Below are positions 13,230 to 23,537 of a DNA stretch of 64,000 nt, piece after piece. Source of the DNA: Mycolicibacterium sp. J2 (GTDB lineage: Bacteria > Actinomycetota > Actinomycetes > Mycobacteriales > Mycobacteriaceae); the NCBI RefSeq assembly GCF_026240945.1, contig NZ_JAPFPY010000005.1:124001-188000 (forward strand), given 5' to 3'. Below the pieces are notes generated by a model. The model searched no databases. It was given only the letters and a program-made list of their open reading frames with translations, and had not been told where the DNA came from. The position numbers were made by a program, and so were the translations under genes. Numbering within the stretch: the first letter of the stretch is position 1; the number at the start of each line of letters is the position of its first letter.

Positions 13230-13262
13230 TCGACTACCTAACTACCTGGAGGAAAAGGCACT

Positions 13263-14461
<1,199 letters not shown>

Positions 14462-14471
<10 letters not shown>

Positions 14472-14556
14472 CGGAGTCAGACAATGGGGCTCCGTCTGAC
14501 GGAGTCAGACAATCGGGCTCCGTCTGACGGAGTCAGACAATCGGGCTCCGTCAGAT
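14462..14556. repeat. 28-bp tandem repeat with overlapping dyads at the metK 3' end
   Basis: Three full units with a 28-bp period and a partial fourth begin at about 14462, 14490, 14518 and 14546. Each unit holds two mutually exclusive hairpins: CTCCGTC/GACGGAG and GTCTGAC/GTCAGAC. The array spans the metK stop codon and the gap to the converging monooxygenase gene (ends at 14572). A bidirectional terminator or RNA-stability element is the simplest role. Confidence 0.8.
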
Positions 14557-14571
14557 CTGGCCGGTCGCCGG

Positions 14572-16047
14572 CTATGAACTGAACGAGTAATCGTCGAGCG
14601 GGAAGCGGCGGCTGCGCCAGTACGCCTCTGGCGTGCTGGCCGGCCGCAGCGGGACGTCGCCGTTGCGGTCGAAGTAGTAGCTGTTGGCCGTCGAACAGCT
14701 GTCCTGCCAGAAGATCTGGCGGTGCCGCTTGCGCATCATCTCGGCGAAATACCGGTCGTTGGCGGCGCGGCGCACCTCGACACGCGTCGCGCCGTCCTGG
14801 CGGGCCCGGCGCAAACAGCGCACGATGTGGTGGGTCTGAGTTTCGATCAACGCGAAAAACGACGACCCCACATAACCGTACGGTCCGCACACGTTGAAGA
14901 AGTTCGGGAAGCCGGGCACGCTGACGCCCTCATAGGCCTGCATCCGCTGTGTCGACCAGAACTCGCTCAGTGACTGCCCGCCGGAGCCGATCAACGGGAA
15001 GGTGCCCGAGTCGACGTCCATCACCTTGAAACCCGTTGCCAGCACCAGGATATCGGCTCCGTGGAGCGTTCCGTCGACCGTCGCCAGCCCGGTTGGCCGC
15101 ACCTGCGCGATGGGTTCGGTGACCAACGTGACGTTGTCCCGGTTGAAGGTGGACAGATACGTGTTGTGGAAGGCCGGCCGTTTGCAGCCCACCGCGTAGG
15201 CCGGCGTCAGTTTGTCGCGCAGCGCCGGATCGTGCACCTCGCTGCGCAGGTACCGGCGACCCAGTGCCTCCGCGCCCTTGGACAACGGGAGCACGCCGTG
15301 ATACTGCGCCGACAGCGGGAACGTCACCTCGACATAGGCCTGGCTGAGGGCCCGCTGTACCGCGGTGCCGCCGGGCAGGCGCATCGCCCAGCGGGCCGCT
15401 GCGGGCAGCGGCACGTCGAACTTGGGGAAGCACCAGATCGGGGTGCGTTGGAAGACCGTGAGCTGCTTGACAATCGGAGCGATCTCCGGAATCAGCTGGA
15501 CCGCGGACGCTCCGGTGCCGATGACGGCGACCCGCTTACCGGTCAGATCGACCCGGTGATCCCAGCGGGCGGTGTGCAGCGTGGTGCCGGCGAACTCGCC
15601 GACACCGTCGATATCGGGCAGCTTGGGGACGTTGAGGACGCCCGCGGCGTTGATCAGGTGCCGGGCGGTGACAGGTCCCGTGGAGGTCTCGACCCGCCAG
15701 GTGTTCTCCGCGTCGTCGAATACCGCGCCCGTGACCTCGGTGCCGTAGCGGATTCTCGGGCCGATCCCGTACTTCGTGACGCAATGATCGGCGTAGGCCT
15801 TGAGTTCGTGTCCGTGTGCATAGGTGCGCGACCAGTCCGGGCTCTGCTCGAAGGAGAACTGGTAGGAGAACGACGGAATGTCCACGGCGATACCGGGATA
15901 GGTGTTCCAGTACCAGGTGCCACCGGGTTGCGCGCCGGCCTCCACGATCAGGTAGTCCGACAGACCCGCCCGGTCGAGCGTGATGGCGGCGCCGATGCCC
16001 GAGAATCCGGCACCGACGATCAAGGTGTGGACGTGCGGTTCGGTCAT
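14572..16047 (-). CDS. Flavin-containing monooxygenase (Baeyer-Villiger type)
   Basis: A 491-residue two-nucleotide-binding flavoprotein. The FAD Rossmann motif VGAGFSGIGAA is at residues 10-20. A BVMO-like fingerprint FAGTTLHTARWDH is near 150, and the NADPH motif VIGTGASAVQLIPEI is near 175. Such enzymes insert oxygen into ketones or oxidise N/S atoms. The substrate is unknown. M. tuberculosis has a monooxygenase in the corresponding place (Rv1393c). It is followed upstream on the same strand by two esterase genes with 9- and 3-nt gaps, so the three probably form one operon that oxidises and hydrolyses lipid-like ketones or esters. Confidence 0.9.
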   Translation of the reverse strand: MTEPHVHTLIVGAGFSGIGAAITLDRAGLSDYLIVEAGAQPGGTWYWNTYPGIAVDIPSFSYQFSFEQSPDWSRTYAHGHELKAYADHCVTKYGIGPRIRYGTEVTGAVFDDAENTWRVETSTGPVTARHLINAAGVLNVPKLPDIDGVGEFAGTTLHTARWDHRVDLTGKRVAVIGTGASAVQLIPEIAPIVKQLTVFQRTPIWCFPKFDVPLPAAARWAMRLPGGTAVQRALSQAYVEVTFPLSAQYHGVLPLSKGAEALGRRYLRSEVHDPALRDKLTPAYAVGCKRPAFHNTYLSTFNRDNVTLVTEPIAQVRPTGLATVDGTLHGADILVLATGFKVMDVDSGTFPLIGSGGQSLSEFWSTQRMQAYEGVSVPGFPNFFNVCGPYGYVGSSFFALIETQTHHIVRCLRRARQDGATRVEVRRAANDRYFAEMMRKRHRQIFWQDSCSTANSYYFDRNGDVPLRPASTPEAYWRSRRFPLDDYSFSS

Positions 16048-16056
16048 GTCATTCGG

Positions 16057-17013
16057 CTAGGGATGCAGGGCCGCCCGCAACGCGGCCAGGCCGCGCTCGG
16101 TGGCCTCGGTCGCCGCGGGGGAGGCCAGTGCCAGGCTGACGTAGCCGTGCACCATCGTCGGCTCATTGCTGTACTGCACCGGAACGCCTGCGGCGCTGAG
16201 CAATTCGGCATACCGGCTACCGTCGTCACGGAGCGGGTCGTGCTCGGCGGTGCCGATGAACGCCGGCGCCACCCCCTGTAGCGACGCCGCGTTGGCCGGC
16301 GCGACATCGGTGGGCAGGCCGGCCGGGTCGTCGAGATCCATCCCGGGCAGATACCACTCCAGGAACGCTTCGATCACCTCGTCGTTGAGGATGTAGGCGT
16401 CCGGGTTCTCCAGGAACGACGGGGCGGTGCGGTCGCCGACGGCGACCGGATACCAGAGCAGCTGGAACACCAGCGGCGGCCCACCGGCGTCACGAGCCCG
16501 CAACGCCATCACCGCGGACAGGTTGGCGCCCGCCGAATCACCGGCCACCGCGATCCGGGCCGGATCCCCGCCCAGCTCGGCGGCATGCTCGCCGACCCAG
16601 CGCAGCGCCGCCCAGGCGTCCTCGACCCCGGCCGGGAACGGATGCTCGGGTGCCAGCCGGTAGTCCACCGACACCACGATCGCCTCGGCACCCACGGCGT
16701 GCGCGCGGGCCACGTGGTCGTGGGTGTCCAGATCGCCGATGGCCCAACCGCCACCGTGGTAGAAGACCACCACGGGAAGGTTGTCGTGCTGGGCCACCGG
16801 CGGCCAATAGATGCGCACCGGGATATCGGTGAGTTCCCCGTAAGAGATGGTGCGTTCCTCGATCCGCAGCTGCGGCAACATCTCGGCCGGCGGCCGCACC
16901 GCGCGCATCCGCTCCCTGGCCACCTCAACCCCTTCGGCTTTGGTGAACACCATGGGGACGGCGTCGAGCAGCGCCTTGAGGATCGGGTCGACATCGGGTC
17001 GGGTGCTGGTCAT
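16057..17013 (-). CDS. Alpha/beta-hydrolase, hormone-sensitive-lipase family esterase (first of a pair)
   Basis: A 318-residue cytosolic-type esterase. The oxyanion motif HGGGWAIGD is near residue 85, the nucleophile elbow is GDSAGAN, the acid is in EHDPLRDDG, and the final His is in MVHGY. This is the HSL (LipH/LipI) type common in mycobacteria, acting on short-chain esters. It is a diverged duplicate of the next upstream gene and ends 9 nt before the monooxygenase start, suggesting an operon. The ATG at 17013 gives a normal N-terminus. Confidence 0.92.
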   Translation of the reverse strand: MTSTRPDVDPILKALLDAVPMVFTKAEGVEVARERMRAVRPPAEMLPQLRIEERTISYGELTDIPVRIYWPPVAQHDNLPVVVFYHGGGWAIGDLDTHDHVARAHAVGAEAIVVSVDYRLAPEHPFPAGVEDAWAALRWVGEHAAELGGDPARIAVAGDSAGANLSAVMALRARDAGGPPLVFQLLWYPVAVGDRTAPSFLENPDAYILNDEVIEAFLEWYLPGMDLDDPAGLPTDVAPANAASLQGVAPAFIGTAEHDPLRDDGSRYAELLSAAGVPVQYSNEPTMVHGYVSLALASPAATEATERGLAALRAALHP

Positions 17014-17016
17014 GCC

Positions 17017-17946
17017 TCAGGCTAGCGCGGCCCGCAGTGCGGCCAACCCACGATCGACCGCCTCGGTGGCCACCGGCACCACGCCGTGATAGCCGAGGTA
17101 GCCGTGCACCAGGGTGGGGGCGTGATCCACCTGCACCGATACCCCGGCCGCCGCCAACAGCTCGCCGTAGCGCACACCGTCGTCGCGCAGCGGGTCGTAG
17201 CCGGCGACGGCGATGTAGGCGGGCGCCACGTCGGCCAGCGAGGCGGCGCGGGCCGGGACCAGGGTGGCCGGCGGGTTCTTCAGATCCGCGCCGCCGGCGT
17301 ACAACAGGGAGAATCCGCCGACGGCGCGGCGGCCCAGAATGGGGGCGTCGGCGTTCTCGGTGAAGGACGGCAACGTGGTGTCCCAGGTGGTCGCCGGGTA
17401 CCACAGCAGCTGCATCCGCAACCGCAATCCCGCGTCGCGGGCCAGCAGAGCCACCACCGCCGCGAGGTTACCGCCGGCCGAATCACCAGCCACCGCAAGA
17501 CGTCCCGGGTCGGCACCGAGCTCGTCGGCATGCGCGGCCAGCCACTGCGTCACCGCCCACACGTCGTCGACGGCGGCCGGGTAAGGGTGCTCGGGGGCCA
17601 GCCGGTAATCCACCGACACCACCACCGCGCCGGTGCCGACGGCGTGCTCGCGGGCGGTGCCGTCATAACTGTCGAGATCGCCGACCACCCAGCCGCCGCC
17701 ATGGAAGAACACCACGACCGGCGGATGCGACTCATCGGTGTCGGGCCAGTACACCCGGACCGGGACACCGGCGACGGCCCGGTCCTCGGTGCGCAGGCCC
17801 TGGTGCACCGGGCGGCGGGGTAGCGCACGGAACCGCTCACGAGCGGCTTCGGCACCTCCCTCGGTGGTCAATTGGAACGGCACCGCTTCCAGTACCTTTT
17901 CCAGAATGGCGTCCAGGGCGGGTCTGTCGGTACCGGGTTCAGGCAT
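17017..17946 (-). CDS. Alpha/beta-hydrolase, hormone-sensitive-lipase family esterase (second of a pair)
   Basis: A 309-residue paralogue of the neighbouring esterase. It has HGGGWVVGD near residue 80, GDSAGGN as nucleophile elbow, GYDPLRDDG and LVHGY for the rest of the triad. The start is taken as ATG 17946 ([12 protein letters not shown]). The frame stays open much further upstream, but that part overlaps the opposite-strand lysoplasmalogenase-like gene and has no homologous character. The start codon shares bases with the divergent gene's start (CATG at 17944-17947), so any promoter must lie within a coding region. Confidence 0.9.
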   Translation of the reverse strand: MPEPGTDRPALDAILEKVLEAVPFQLTTEGGAEAARERFRALPRRPVHQGLRTEDRAVAGVPVRVYWPDTDESHPPVVVFFHGGGWVVGDLDSYDGTAREHAVGTGAVVVSVDYRLAPEHPYPAAVDDVWAVTQWLAAHADELGADPGRLAVAGDSAGGNLAAVVALLARDAGLRLRMQLLWYPATTWDTTLPSFTENADAPILGRRAVGGFSLLYAGGADLKNPPATLVPARAASLADVAPAYIAVAGYDPLRDDGVRYGELLAAAGVSVQVDHAPTLVHGYLGYHGVVPVATEAVDRGLAALRAALA

Positions 17947-18643
17947 GGCATCACCGTACGCAGCGCGATCGACCCGGCTGCTGTGGGTGCTGGCGCTGCT
18001 GACCGCGGCGGGGTACGGCGTTTTCCTGATCACGGTGGCACTGCGGGTCCCGGCCGGAGCCGAGCTGACCGGCCAATTCGCCCTGCAGCCCGCTGTCAAG
18101 GCCGCCGCGGCGGTCCTGCTGGCGGCCGCGGCGCTGTGGCACCCGGTCGGCCGGGAACGGCGCTGGCTGATACCGGCGCTGACGTTGTCCGCGGCGGGCG
18201 ACTTCCTGCTGGCGCTGCCCTGGTGGCCGCCGTCCTTCGTGCTCGGGCTGGCTGCCTTCCTGCTGGCGCACCTGTGCTTTCTGGCTGCGCTGTACCCGCT
18301 GATCGGGCGCAGCACGCCCCGGCTGGCCGCCGCCGCGGTGGTGCTGTGCGCCTGCCTGGTGCTGCTGGTGTGGTTCTGGCCGGCGCTGCTGGACCAGGGC
18401 ATGGCGGTTCCGGTGGTGGTCTACATGGGGGTGCTGGGCGCGATGGTCTGCGCGGCGCTGCTGGCGCAGCTGCCGACACCATGGACGGCGTTGGGTGCGG
18501 TGTGTTTCGCCGTCTCCGACGGGATGATCGGCATCAGTAAGTTCGTGTTGGGCAGCGAGCGGCTGGCCGTGCCGATCTGGTGGTTCTACGCCGCGTCGCT
18601 GCTGCTCATCACCGCCGGTTTCTTCTTCGGCCGACAACGGTGA
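17945..18643 (+). CDS. YhhN/TMEM86-family integral membrane protein, lysoplasmalogenase-like
   Basis: A 232-residue protein with about eight transmembrane helices and the family segment [14 protein letters not shown], then [10 protein letters not shown] containing the conserved acidic residues. Family members hydrolyse the vinyl-ether bond of lysoplasmalogens. Mycobacterial substrates are not established. The start ATG 17945 overlaps the divergent esterase start by two bases. A later start inside the first helix cannot be excluded. Its TGA overlaps the priA GTG, so it is coupled to priA. Confidence 0.8.
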   Translation: MASPYAARSTRLLWVLALLTAAGYGVFLITVALRVPAGAELTGQFALQPAVKAAAAVLLAAAALWHPVGRERRWLIPALTLSAAGDFLLALPWWPPSFVLGLAAFLLAHLCFLAALYPLIGRSTPRLAAAAVVLCACLVLLVWFWPALLDQGMAVPVVVYMGVLGAMVCAALLAQLPTPWTALGAVCFAVSDGMIGISKFVLGSERLAVPIWWFYAASLLLITAGFFFGRQR

Positions 18644-20643
18644 CCGCGGCCCGCCAGCCTGCCGAGCACGAGCCCATCGCGCGGGTGCTCCCGATGCTGT
18701 CGGTCCCGCACCTGGACCGCGAATTCGACTATCTGGTCTCGGCCGAGCAGTCCGACGACGCCCAGCCGGGCGTCCGGGTCCGGGTGCGTTTCCACGGTCG
18801 CCTGGTCGACGCATTCGTTCTCGAAAGACGTTCGGACACTGACCATTCCGGAAAGCTGGGCTGGCTGGACCGGGTGGTGTCCCCGGAACCCGTGCTGACC
18901 CAGGAGGTGCGTCGGCTGGTGGATGCGGTGGCGGCCCGCTATGCGGGCACCCGCGCCGACGTGCTGCGGTTGGCCGTGCCGCCCCGGCACGCCGCGGCCG
19001 AGAAACAGCCGCGCCCCGAACTGTCGCCGCCGGCGGCTGCGCACCCGTTCGACGAATCGGGGTGGGCCGCCTACGGGCGTGGCGACCAGTTCCTCGCCGC
19101 GATCGCCGAGGGCCGCGCCGCCCGCGCCGTGTGGCAGGCGCTGCCGGGGGAACGCTGGCCGCGCCGACTGGCCGAAGCGGCCGCGGTGGCGGTGCGATCC
19201 GGGCGCGGTGCGCTGCTGGTCGTCCCGGACCAGCGCGATGTCGACGCGCTCCATGCCGCCGCGGTCGAATGCGTGGACGAGTCCAGGGTGGTGGCGCTGT
19301 CGGCGGGCCTTGGCCCCTCGCAACGGTACAAGCGTTGGCTGGCGGTGCTGCGCGGGCAGGCGCGGCTGGTGATCGGCACGCGCAGCGCGGTGTTCGCCCC
19401 GGTGGCCGACCTGGGACTGGTCGCCGTATGGGACGACGGCGACGACTCCCTGGCCGAGCCGCGTGCTCCGTATCCGCACGCGCGCGAGGTCGCCATGCTG
19501 CGCGCGCACCAACTGCGGTGTGCCGCACTGCTCGGCGGTTACGCGCGCACCGCCGAAGCGCAGGCGCTGGTGCGCAGCCGCTGGGCGCACGATCTGGTGG
19601 CGCCCCGCGCCACGGTGCGGGCCAGGGCGCCGCGGGTGTCCGCGGTGGACGACAGCGCGTTCGACCAGGAACGCGATCCGGCGGCCCGCACCGCGCGGGT
19701 GCCCTCGATGGCGTTGCGGGCCGCCCGCACGGCGCTGGCCGCCGGGCATCCCGTCCTGGTTCAGGTGCCGCGCCGCGGCTACATCCCGGCGCTCGCCTGC
19801 GCCCGTTGCCGCACCGTGGCCCGCTGCCGGTACTGCACCGGACCGTTGTCGCTGCCCGACCGCGACGCCCATGGCGCGGTGTGCCGGTGGTGTGCCCGCA
19901 CCGAGCTGTCGCTGCGCTGCGTCAGTTGCGGATCCGACGCGGTGCGCGCCGTGGTGGTCGGCGCTCGGCGCACCGCCGAGGAATTGGGCCGCGCGCTGCC
20001 CGGTGCGGTGGTCATCACCTCCGGCGGCGACAGCGTGCTGTCCACGGTGCGCCCCGGCCCGGCCGTCGTCGTCGCCACCCCCGGCGCGGAACCGGTGGCG
20101 CCCGACGGATACGGGGCCGCCTTGCTGCTGGACGGCTGGGCCCTGTTGGGCCGGCAGGACCTGCGCGCCGCCGAGGACACGTTGCGCCGCTGGATGGCCG
20201 CGACCGCGCTGGTGCGCAGCCGTGCCGACGGCGGCATGGTGGCCGTGATCGCCGAGTCGGTGATCCCCACCGTGCAGGCGCTGATCCGGTGGGATCCGTT
20301 GGGGCATGCCGAAACCGAGCTGAACGCGCGCTCCGAGGTGGGACTGCCGCCGGCCGTGCACCTGGCGGTACTCGACGGTGTGCCCGACGCCGTCGCCGCG
20401 CTGGTCGATGCCGCGGAGCTGCCAGCCGAGGCCGAACTGCTCGGGCCGGTGGATTTGCCGCCCGGTGCCCGCCGGCCGCCGGGTATCGCGGTGGACAGTC
20501 CCATCAGCCGCATGCTGGTGCGAGTGCCGCGGAGCAAAGGTCTGGACTTGGCGGCCGCGTTGCGCCGGGCGGTCAATGCGATGTCGGCTCGCCACGACCA
20601 ACAGCCGGTGCGGGTCCAGATCGACCCGCTGCACATCGGTTAG
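18640..20643 (+). CDS. priA: PriA-like primosomal protein N', predicted to lack helicase activity
   Basis: A 667-residue replication-restart protein. The N-terminal 3'-DNA-binding domain ([19 protein letters not shown]) and the zinc-binding cysteine cluster ([26 protein letters not shown] at about residues 387-430) are present. The ATPase motifs are not. Where Walker A (GxGKT) should be, the sequence reads ALPGERWPR, and the DEEH box is replaced by VWDDGDDS. Actinobacterial PriA proteins are generally annotated as lacking a helicase domain, so this is a family trait rather than decay. GTG 18640 overlaps the upstream stop. Confidence 0.92.
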   Translation: MTAARQPAEHEPIARVLPMLSVPHLDREFDYLVSAEQSDDAQPGVRVRVRFHGRLVDAFVLERRSDTDHSGKLGWLDRVVSPEPVLTQEVRRLVDAVAARYAGTRADVLRLAVPPRHAAAEKQPRPELSPPAAAHPFDESGWAAYGRGDQFLAAIAEGRAARAVWQALPGERWPRRLAEAAAVAVRSGRGALLVVPDQRDVDALHAAAVECVDESRVVALSAGLGPSQRYKRWLAVLRGQARLVIGTRSAVFAPVADLGLVAVWDDGDDSLAEPRAPYPHAREVAMLRAHQLRCAALLGGYARTAEAQALVRSRWAHDLVAPRATVRARAPRVSAVDDSAFDQERDPAARTARVPSMALRAARTALAAGHPVLVQVPRRGYIPALACARCRTVARCRYCTGPLSLPDRDAHGAVCRWCARTELSLRCVSCGSDAVRAVVVGARRTAEELGRALPGAVVITSGGDSVLSTVRPGPAVVVATPGAEPVAPDGYGAALLLDGWALLGRQDLRAAEDTLRRWMAATALVRSRADGGMVAVIAESVIPTVQALIRWDPLGHAETELNARSEVGLPPAVHLAVLDGVPDAVAALVDAAELPAEAELLGPVDLPPGARRPPGIAVDSPISRMLVRVPRSKGLDLAAALRRAVNAMSARHDQQPVRVQIDPLHIG

Positions 20644-20646
20644 TCG

Positions 20647-20937
20647 TCACCACCACACCGCGGCAGCACAGGCGATACCGAGCGCGGCGGTCACGATCCC
20701 GATCGCCGGGATGGCCCATCGTGCGGGTACGAGACAACCGCGGCTGCCCAGCAGTGCTGCGCGCCGCGCCCGGTGCGCGACACCAACGGCCAGCGGCGCG
20801 ATCACGGCAAGTCCATGGGTCCACCCGGGCAGGCGGTCGGCACGGAAAGCCAGCAGGACAGCCACCGCCAGGAATCCGAAAGCTGTTCTTTCCCAGCTGA
20901 GTTGGGTGCGCTCGCGTTGCAGGCCAGCGGTGTTCAT
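20647..20937 (-). CDS. DUF202 small membrane protein (distal of a pair)
   Basis: A 96-residue protein with three hydrophobic helices. The motif RERTQLSWERTAFGFLAVAVLLAFR is typical of DUF202. No biochemical function is established. It is the last gene of a coupled minus-strand run (FAD oxidoreductase, YidH-like DUF202, DUF202), each overlapping the next by ATGA. It converges on priA with a 3-nt gap. Confidence 0.82.
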   Translation of the reverse strand: MNTAGLQRERTQLSWERTAFGFLAVAVLLAFRADRLPGWTHGLAVIAPLAVGVAHRARRAALLGSRGCLVPARWAIPAIGIVTAALGIACAAAVWW

Positions 20938-21263
20938 CTCGCCAGCACCGCCAGTGTCAACACCGCCGTGCCCACGATGAGCAGGAATCCGGTCAAGAGC
21001 GCAGGCAGGTGCGTCGTCGGCAGGTCGGCATCGGCTCTCATCGCCCGCTGCACTCGCTGCCAACGCCGCACCGACGCGGCCGCCACCGCGGCCCCCGCCG
21101 CGATCAACGCCGTGGCCAAGCCGCGGCGTCCCCACGAGACGGCGAACGGCCCGAGCAGTTGCGCGACGGCGACGCCGCCGGCGATCAGCCCGAGCGCCGT
21201 CCGGATCCACGCCAGGAACGTGCGTTCGTTGGCCAGCGTGAACCGGTAGTCGGGCTCGGTCAT
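20934..21263 (-). CDS. YidH-like DUF202 membrane protein (proximal of a pair)
   Basis: A 109-residue protein with three predicted transmembrane helices and the DUF202 signature RFTLANERTFLAWIRTALGLIAGGVAV at its N-terminus. The start ATG at 21263 is chosen because it overlaps the oxidoreductase stop by 4 nt. A start ten codons upstream would lie inside that gene. The pair of DUF202 proteins is probably an ancient duplication and may form a hetero-oligomer in the membrane, though this is not shown. Confidence 0.84.
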   Translation of the reverse strand: MTEPDYRFTLANERTFLAWIRTALGLIAGGVAVAQLLGPFAVSWGRRGLATALIAAGAAVAAASVRRWQRVQRAMRADADLPTTHLPALLTGFLLIVGTAVLTLAVLAR

Positions 21264-22300
21264 GCGCCGTAGCGCATCCAGATGGGCAGGCACTTGTCGA
21301 GCTGCTCCATGAACTTCTCCAGTCCGACGCGATGCTCACCGAGTCCGGTGGGGTCCACCCGGTAACCGGGAAAGGCGATCCCGATGCCGAACAGGCCGGG
21401 CGCGATGACGCCGTTGGCAGCGTTGTGCCGCAGCGGACCCCACTGCGGAGCATCGATGCGTCGCGGCTCGAAACCCACCGTGTAGATCACCTGATCGCAC
21501 TGGCCCAACAGTTCCTCGAAGTGCGGGTCGTCCACCCGGCACCGGTGCAGCCGCTCGGGCAGCCGCCCGTCCAGGTTGTCCCTGGCCCATTGGGCGGCAT
21601 GGCCTTTCAGGCCCGTGTCGTCGAACAACGTCCAGTCACCGAAATCGACGGCGTACCGAAGCGGGTGTTGGTAGAAGTTGATGATCTTGGCCACGGGCCG
21701 CTTCAGCAGATTGGGCAGCACCAGCATGGTCGAATGCGACGCGCCGAACACGGCGACGGTCGCACCGTCGAGCGGTTCGGTGCCCAGTTTGTGCGGATCG
21801 ACGGCGACATCGAGCGGAATCTCGCGCAGGCCCGCGTAGTCCAGGCTACGGGCCTGTGACCCGATGGCCAGCACCACGTTGTCCGAGGTGCGGACGATAT
21901 CGTCGGTGTGCACCGCCCAGCGCCGCTCGTGCAGCTCGAGCCGGGTGGCCGTGGTCTTGTGGGTGGCGACCCGATCCGCGAGGTGAGCGGTGATCCACTG
22001 CAGCGGTTCGGCAACCGCTCCCAGCGAACACGTTTGTTGCGGATCGAGGTGACGGATGGCGAAGTCGGGTGCCTCGCCGAATCCGAACGCCGCGGGGGCT
22101 TCGAGGAAGTCCAGGAAGCCGCTGACCCGGGTGTTGCTGGACACCACAGACCACCGGGACCCGAAGTCGCCGACCGCGAATTCTGGGTCTATCCAGGCGA
22201 TCTCACCGGGCTCGATGCCGCTGTCTATCAGGCGGCCGACGGTGGCGATACCGGCAGGACCGGCTCCGATGATCGTCCATCGGTAGTGCGTCGGATACAT
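21260..22300 (-). CDS. FAD-dependent oxidoreductase of the pyridine-nucleotide/monooxygenase type
   Basis: A 346-residue protein with an N-terminal dinucleotide fold (IIGAGPAGIAT, residues 10-20) and a second nucleotide region (VAVFGASHSTMLVLPNL). It resembles small FAD/NAD(P) oxidoreductases of unknown substrate. The ATG at 22300 is preceded by AAGGAGCCC on the minus strand. An in-frame extension to 22504 would run through the inverted-repeat region and is rejected. It heads the operon with two DUF202 genes and lies behind a LysR gene with palindromic sites between them, so it is a likely LysR target. Confidence 0.82.
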   Translation of the reverse strand: MYPTHYRWTIIGAGPAGIATVGRLIDSGIEPGEIAWIDPEFAVGDFGSRWSVVSSNTRVSGFLDFLEAPAAFGFGEAPDFAIRHLDPQQTCSLGAVAEPLQWITAHLADRVATHKTTATRLELHERRWAVHTDDIVRTSDNVVLAIGSQARSLDYAGLREIPLDVAVDPHKLGTEPLDGATVAVFGASHSTMLVLPNLLKRPVAKIINFYQHPLRYAVDFGDWTLFDDTGLKGHAAQWARDNLDGRLPERLHRCRVDDPHFEELLGQCDQVIYTVGFEPRRIDAPQWGPLRHNAANGVIAPGLFGIGIAFPGYRVDPTGLGEHRVGLEKFMEQLDKCLPIWMRYGA

Positions 22301-22395
22301 GGCTGTGGGCTCCTTCGGATGTCTGGACGTGGTGCCGATCAGCACCACACATTCATCGTCGGCCCGACGGCGCCGCGCCGGTACGGCCCATGATG

Positions 22396-22424
22396 TTGTG
22401 AACTCACAAACCTCGTTTGTGAGT
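22396..22424. promoter_or_regulatory. Nested palindromic operator upstream of the FAD oxidoreductase operon
   Basis: A perfect 10-bp inverted repeat, ACTCACAAAC (22402-22411) and GTTTGTGAGT (22415-22424), has a 3-nt centre. The left arm is also half of a second palindrome, TTGTGA (22396-22401) with TCACAA (22404-22409). This gives three TTGTGA half-sites in 29 bp. It lies between the LysR stop and the oxidoreductase start, 96-124 nt upstream of that start. No U-run follows on the minus strand, so an operator is preferred over a terminator. Confidence 0.65.
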
Positions 22425-22430
22425 CGGCGG

Positions 22431-23375
22431 TCAGTGTCCCGCCTGCAACGCGGCGATGTGGCCGAGCAGATCACGAACCGCACCGGCCGGCGGCGTCCGC
22501 CCACCCACCCAGATGGCGCGCAGCTCTCGGTGTAGGTCCAGCTCCGGGGTGGCCACTTCGCGCAACCGCCCGAACGCGAGATCGTCGGCCACCGCGAGCC
22601 GGCTCATCACGGTGGGAGCCTGACTGGCCAGCACCGCCGCCCGGACGGCCGCCGCGGACGAGAGTTCCAGCAGGGGAGAAGTCTGCTCGGTGGGCTCGTG
22701 GCCGGCCCGGCGCAGAGCGGCGATGAGAGAGTCGCGGGTGCCCGACCCGGCCTCGCGGCAGATCAGCGGTGTCTGAGCCAGTTCTGCGGCGCTGACCGGT
22801 CGAGTCCGCCGGGCCCACTTGTGACTTGCCGCGACCACGACGACGAGCTCGTCACGGGCCACCACCTTGGTCCGCACACCCGAGGGCACCGTGGGGCTTT
22901 CGACGAAGCCCACATCGGCGGCGCCGCCGGTGACATCGGCGATCGCATGGTCACTGTTGGTGGCGGTCAGCGTCACCTCCGGAGCCGGTGCCCCGGTACG
23001 CACGGCGGCGGCGCGCAGCGAGACCAGCCAGCGCGGCAGCAACTGCTCGGCGATGGTCTGGCTGGCCGAAATCCTGATGCGGCTGCGGGTCTCCGCGCGC
23101 AGCGACGCCATACCGGCATCCACGTGGGCGGCGACGTCCAACAGTTGACGGGCCCACTCCGCGACCACCACCCCGGCCGGTGTCAGCTGCGAGCCGCGCG
23201 GTGTGCGGATCGCGAGCTTTACCCCGGTCTGGGCCTCCATCGACGCCAGCCGGGCAGATACGGCCTGCTGGGTCAACCCGATCTTGCGCGCGGCCGCGCC
23301 GAGACTGCCGGTCTCGGCCACCGCGATCAGAACCTCGAACTCGGTGAGACCGGGCATGCGCGAACTCAAAGCCAT
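22431..23375 (-). CDS. LysR-family transcriptional regulator
   Basis: A 314-residue regulator with an N-terminal winged helix-turn-helix (about residues 8-66, including AAARKIGLTQQAVSARLASME) and a C-terminal periplasmic-binding-protein-like effector domain. ATG 23375 gives MALSSRMPGL, a normal length. The frame is open to a GTG at 23399. Similar TTGTGA/TCACAA palindromes flank the gene on both sides, suggesting autoregulation and control of the downstream oxidoreductase-DUF202 operon. The effector is unknown. Confidence 0.9.
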   Translation of the reverse strand: MALSSRMPGLTEFEVLIAVAETGSLGAAARKIGLTQQAVSARLASMEAQTGVKLAIRTPRGSQLTPAGVVVAEWARQLLDVAAHVDAGMASLRAETRSRIRISASQTIAEQLLPRWLVSLRAAAVRTGAPAPEVTLTATNSDHAIADVTGGAADVGFVESPTVPSGVRTKVVARDELVVVVAASHKWARRTRPVSAAELAQTPLICREAGSGTRDSLIAALRRAGHEPTEQTSPLLELSSAAAVRAAVLASQAPTVMSRLAVADDLAFGRLREVATPELDLHRELRAIWVGGRTPPAGAVRDLLGHIAALQAGH

Positions 23376-23429
23376 GACCTGATGAAAGCACAGCACCACC
23401 CGTATCGGCCCGGGCCAGCGTCCCTTTGG

Positions 23430-23448
23430 TCACAAACGATGGTTGTGG
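23430..23448. promoter_or_regulatory. Second TCACAAAC-type palindrome, upstream of the LysR gene
   Basis: TCACAAAC (23430-23437), a 3-nt centre, then GGTTGTGG (23441-23448) repeats the layout of the site at 22402-22424, with an identical left arm and 6 of 8 bases of the right arm. It lies between the LysR start (23375) and the divergent secreted-protein gene (23538), where an autoregulatory LysR site is expected. Confidence 0.5.
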
Positions 23449-23537
23449 ACCGACAGCAATCGCGCCACTACTGCGACTGTCCGGCACGGCGAAACATGAA
23501 TGTCGTTCCCACCCAACCGATATAGGAGGAAGCAGAA

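Noticed and set aside
13151..13262. Possible SAM riboswitch before metK
   Set aside because: Only an 8-bp inverted repeat is visible; no conserved SAM-binding core of a known class could be recognised.
22301..22504. N-terminal extension of the FAD oxidoreductase
   Set aside because: Would place the palindromic operator and part of the LysR 3' end in coding sequence; ATG 22300 has AAGGAG upstream.
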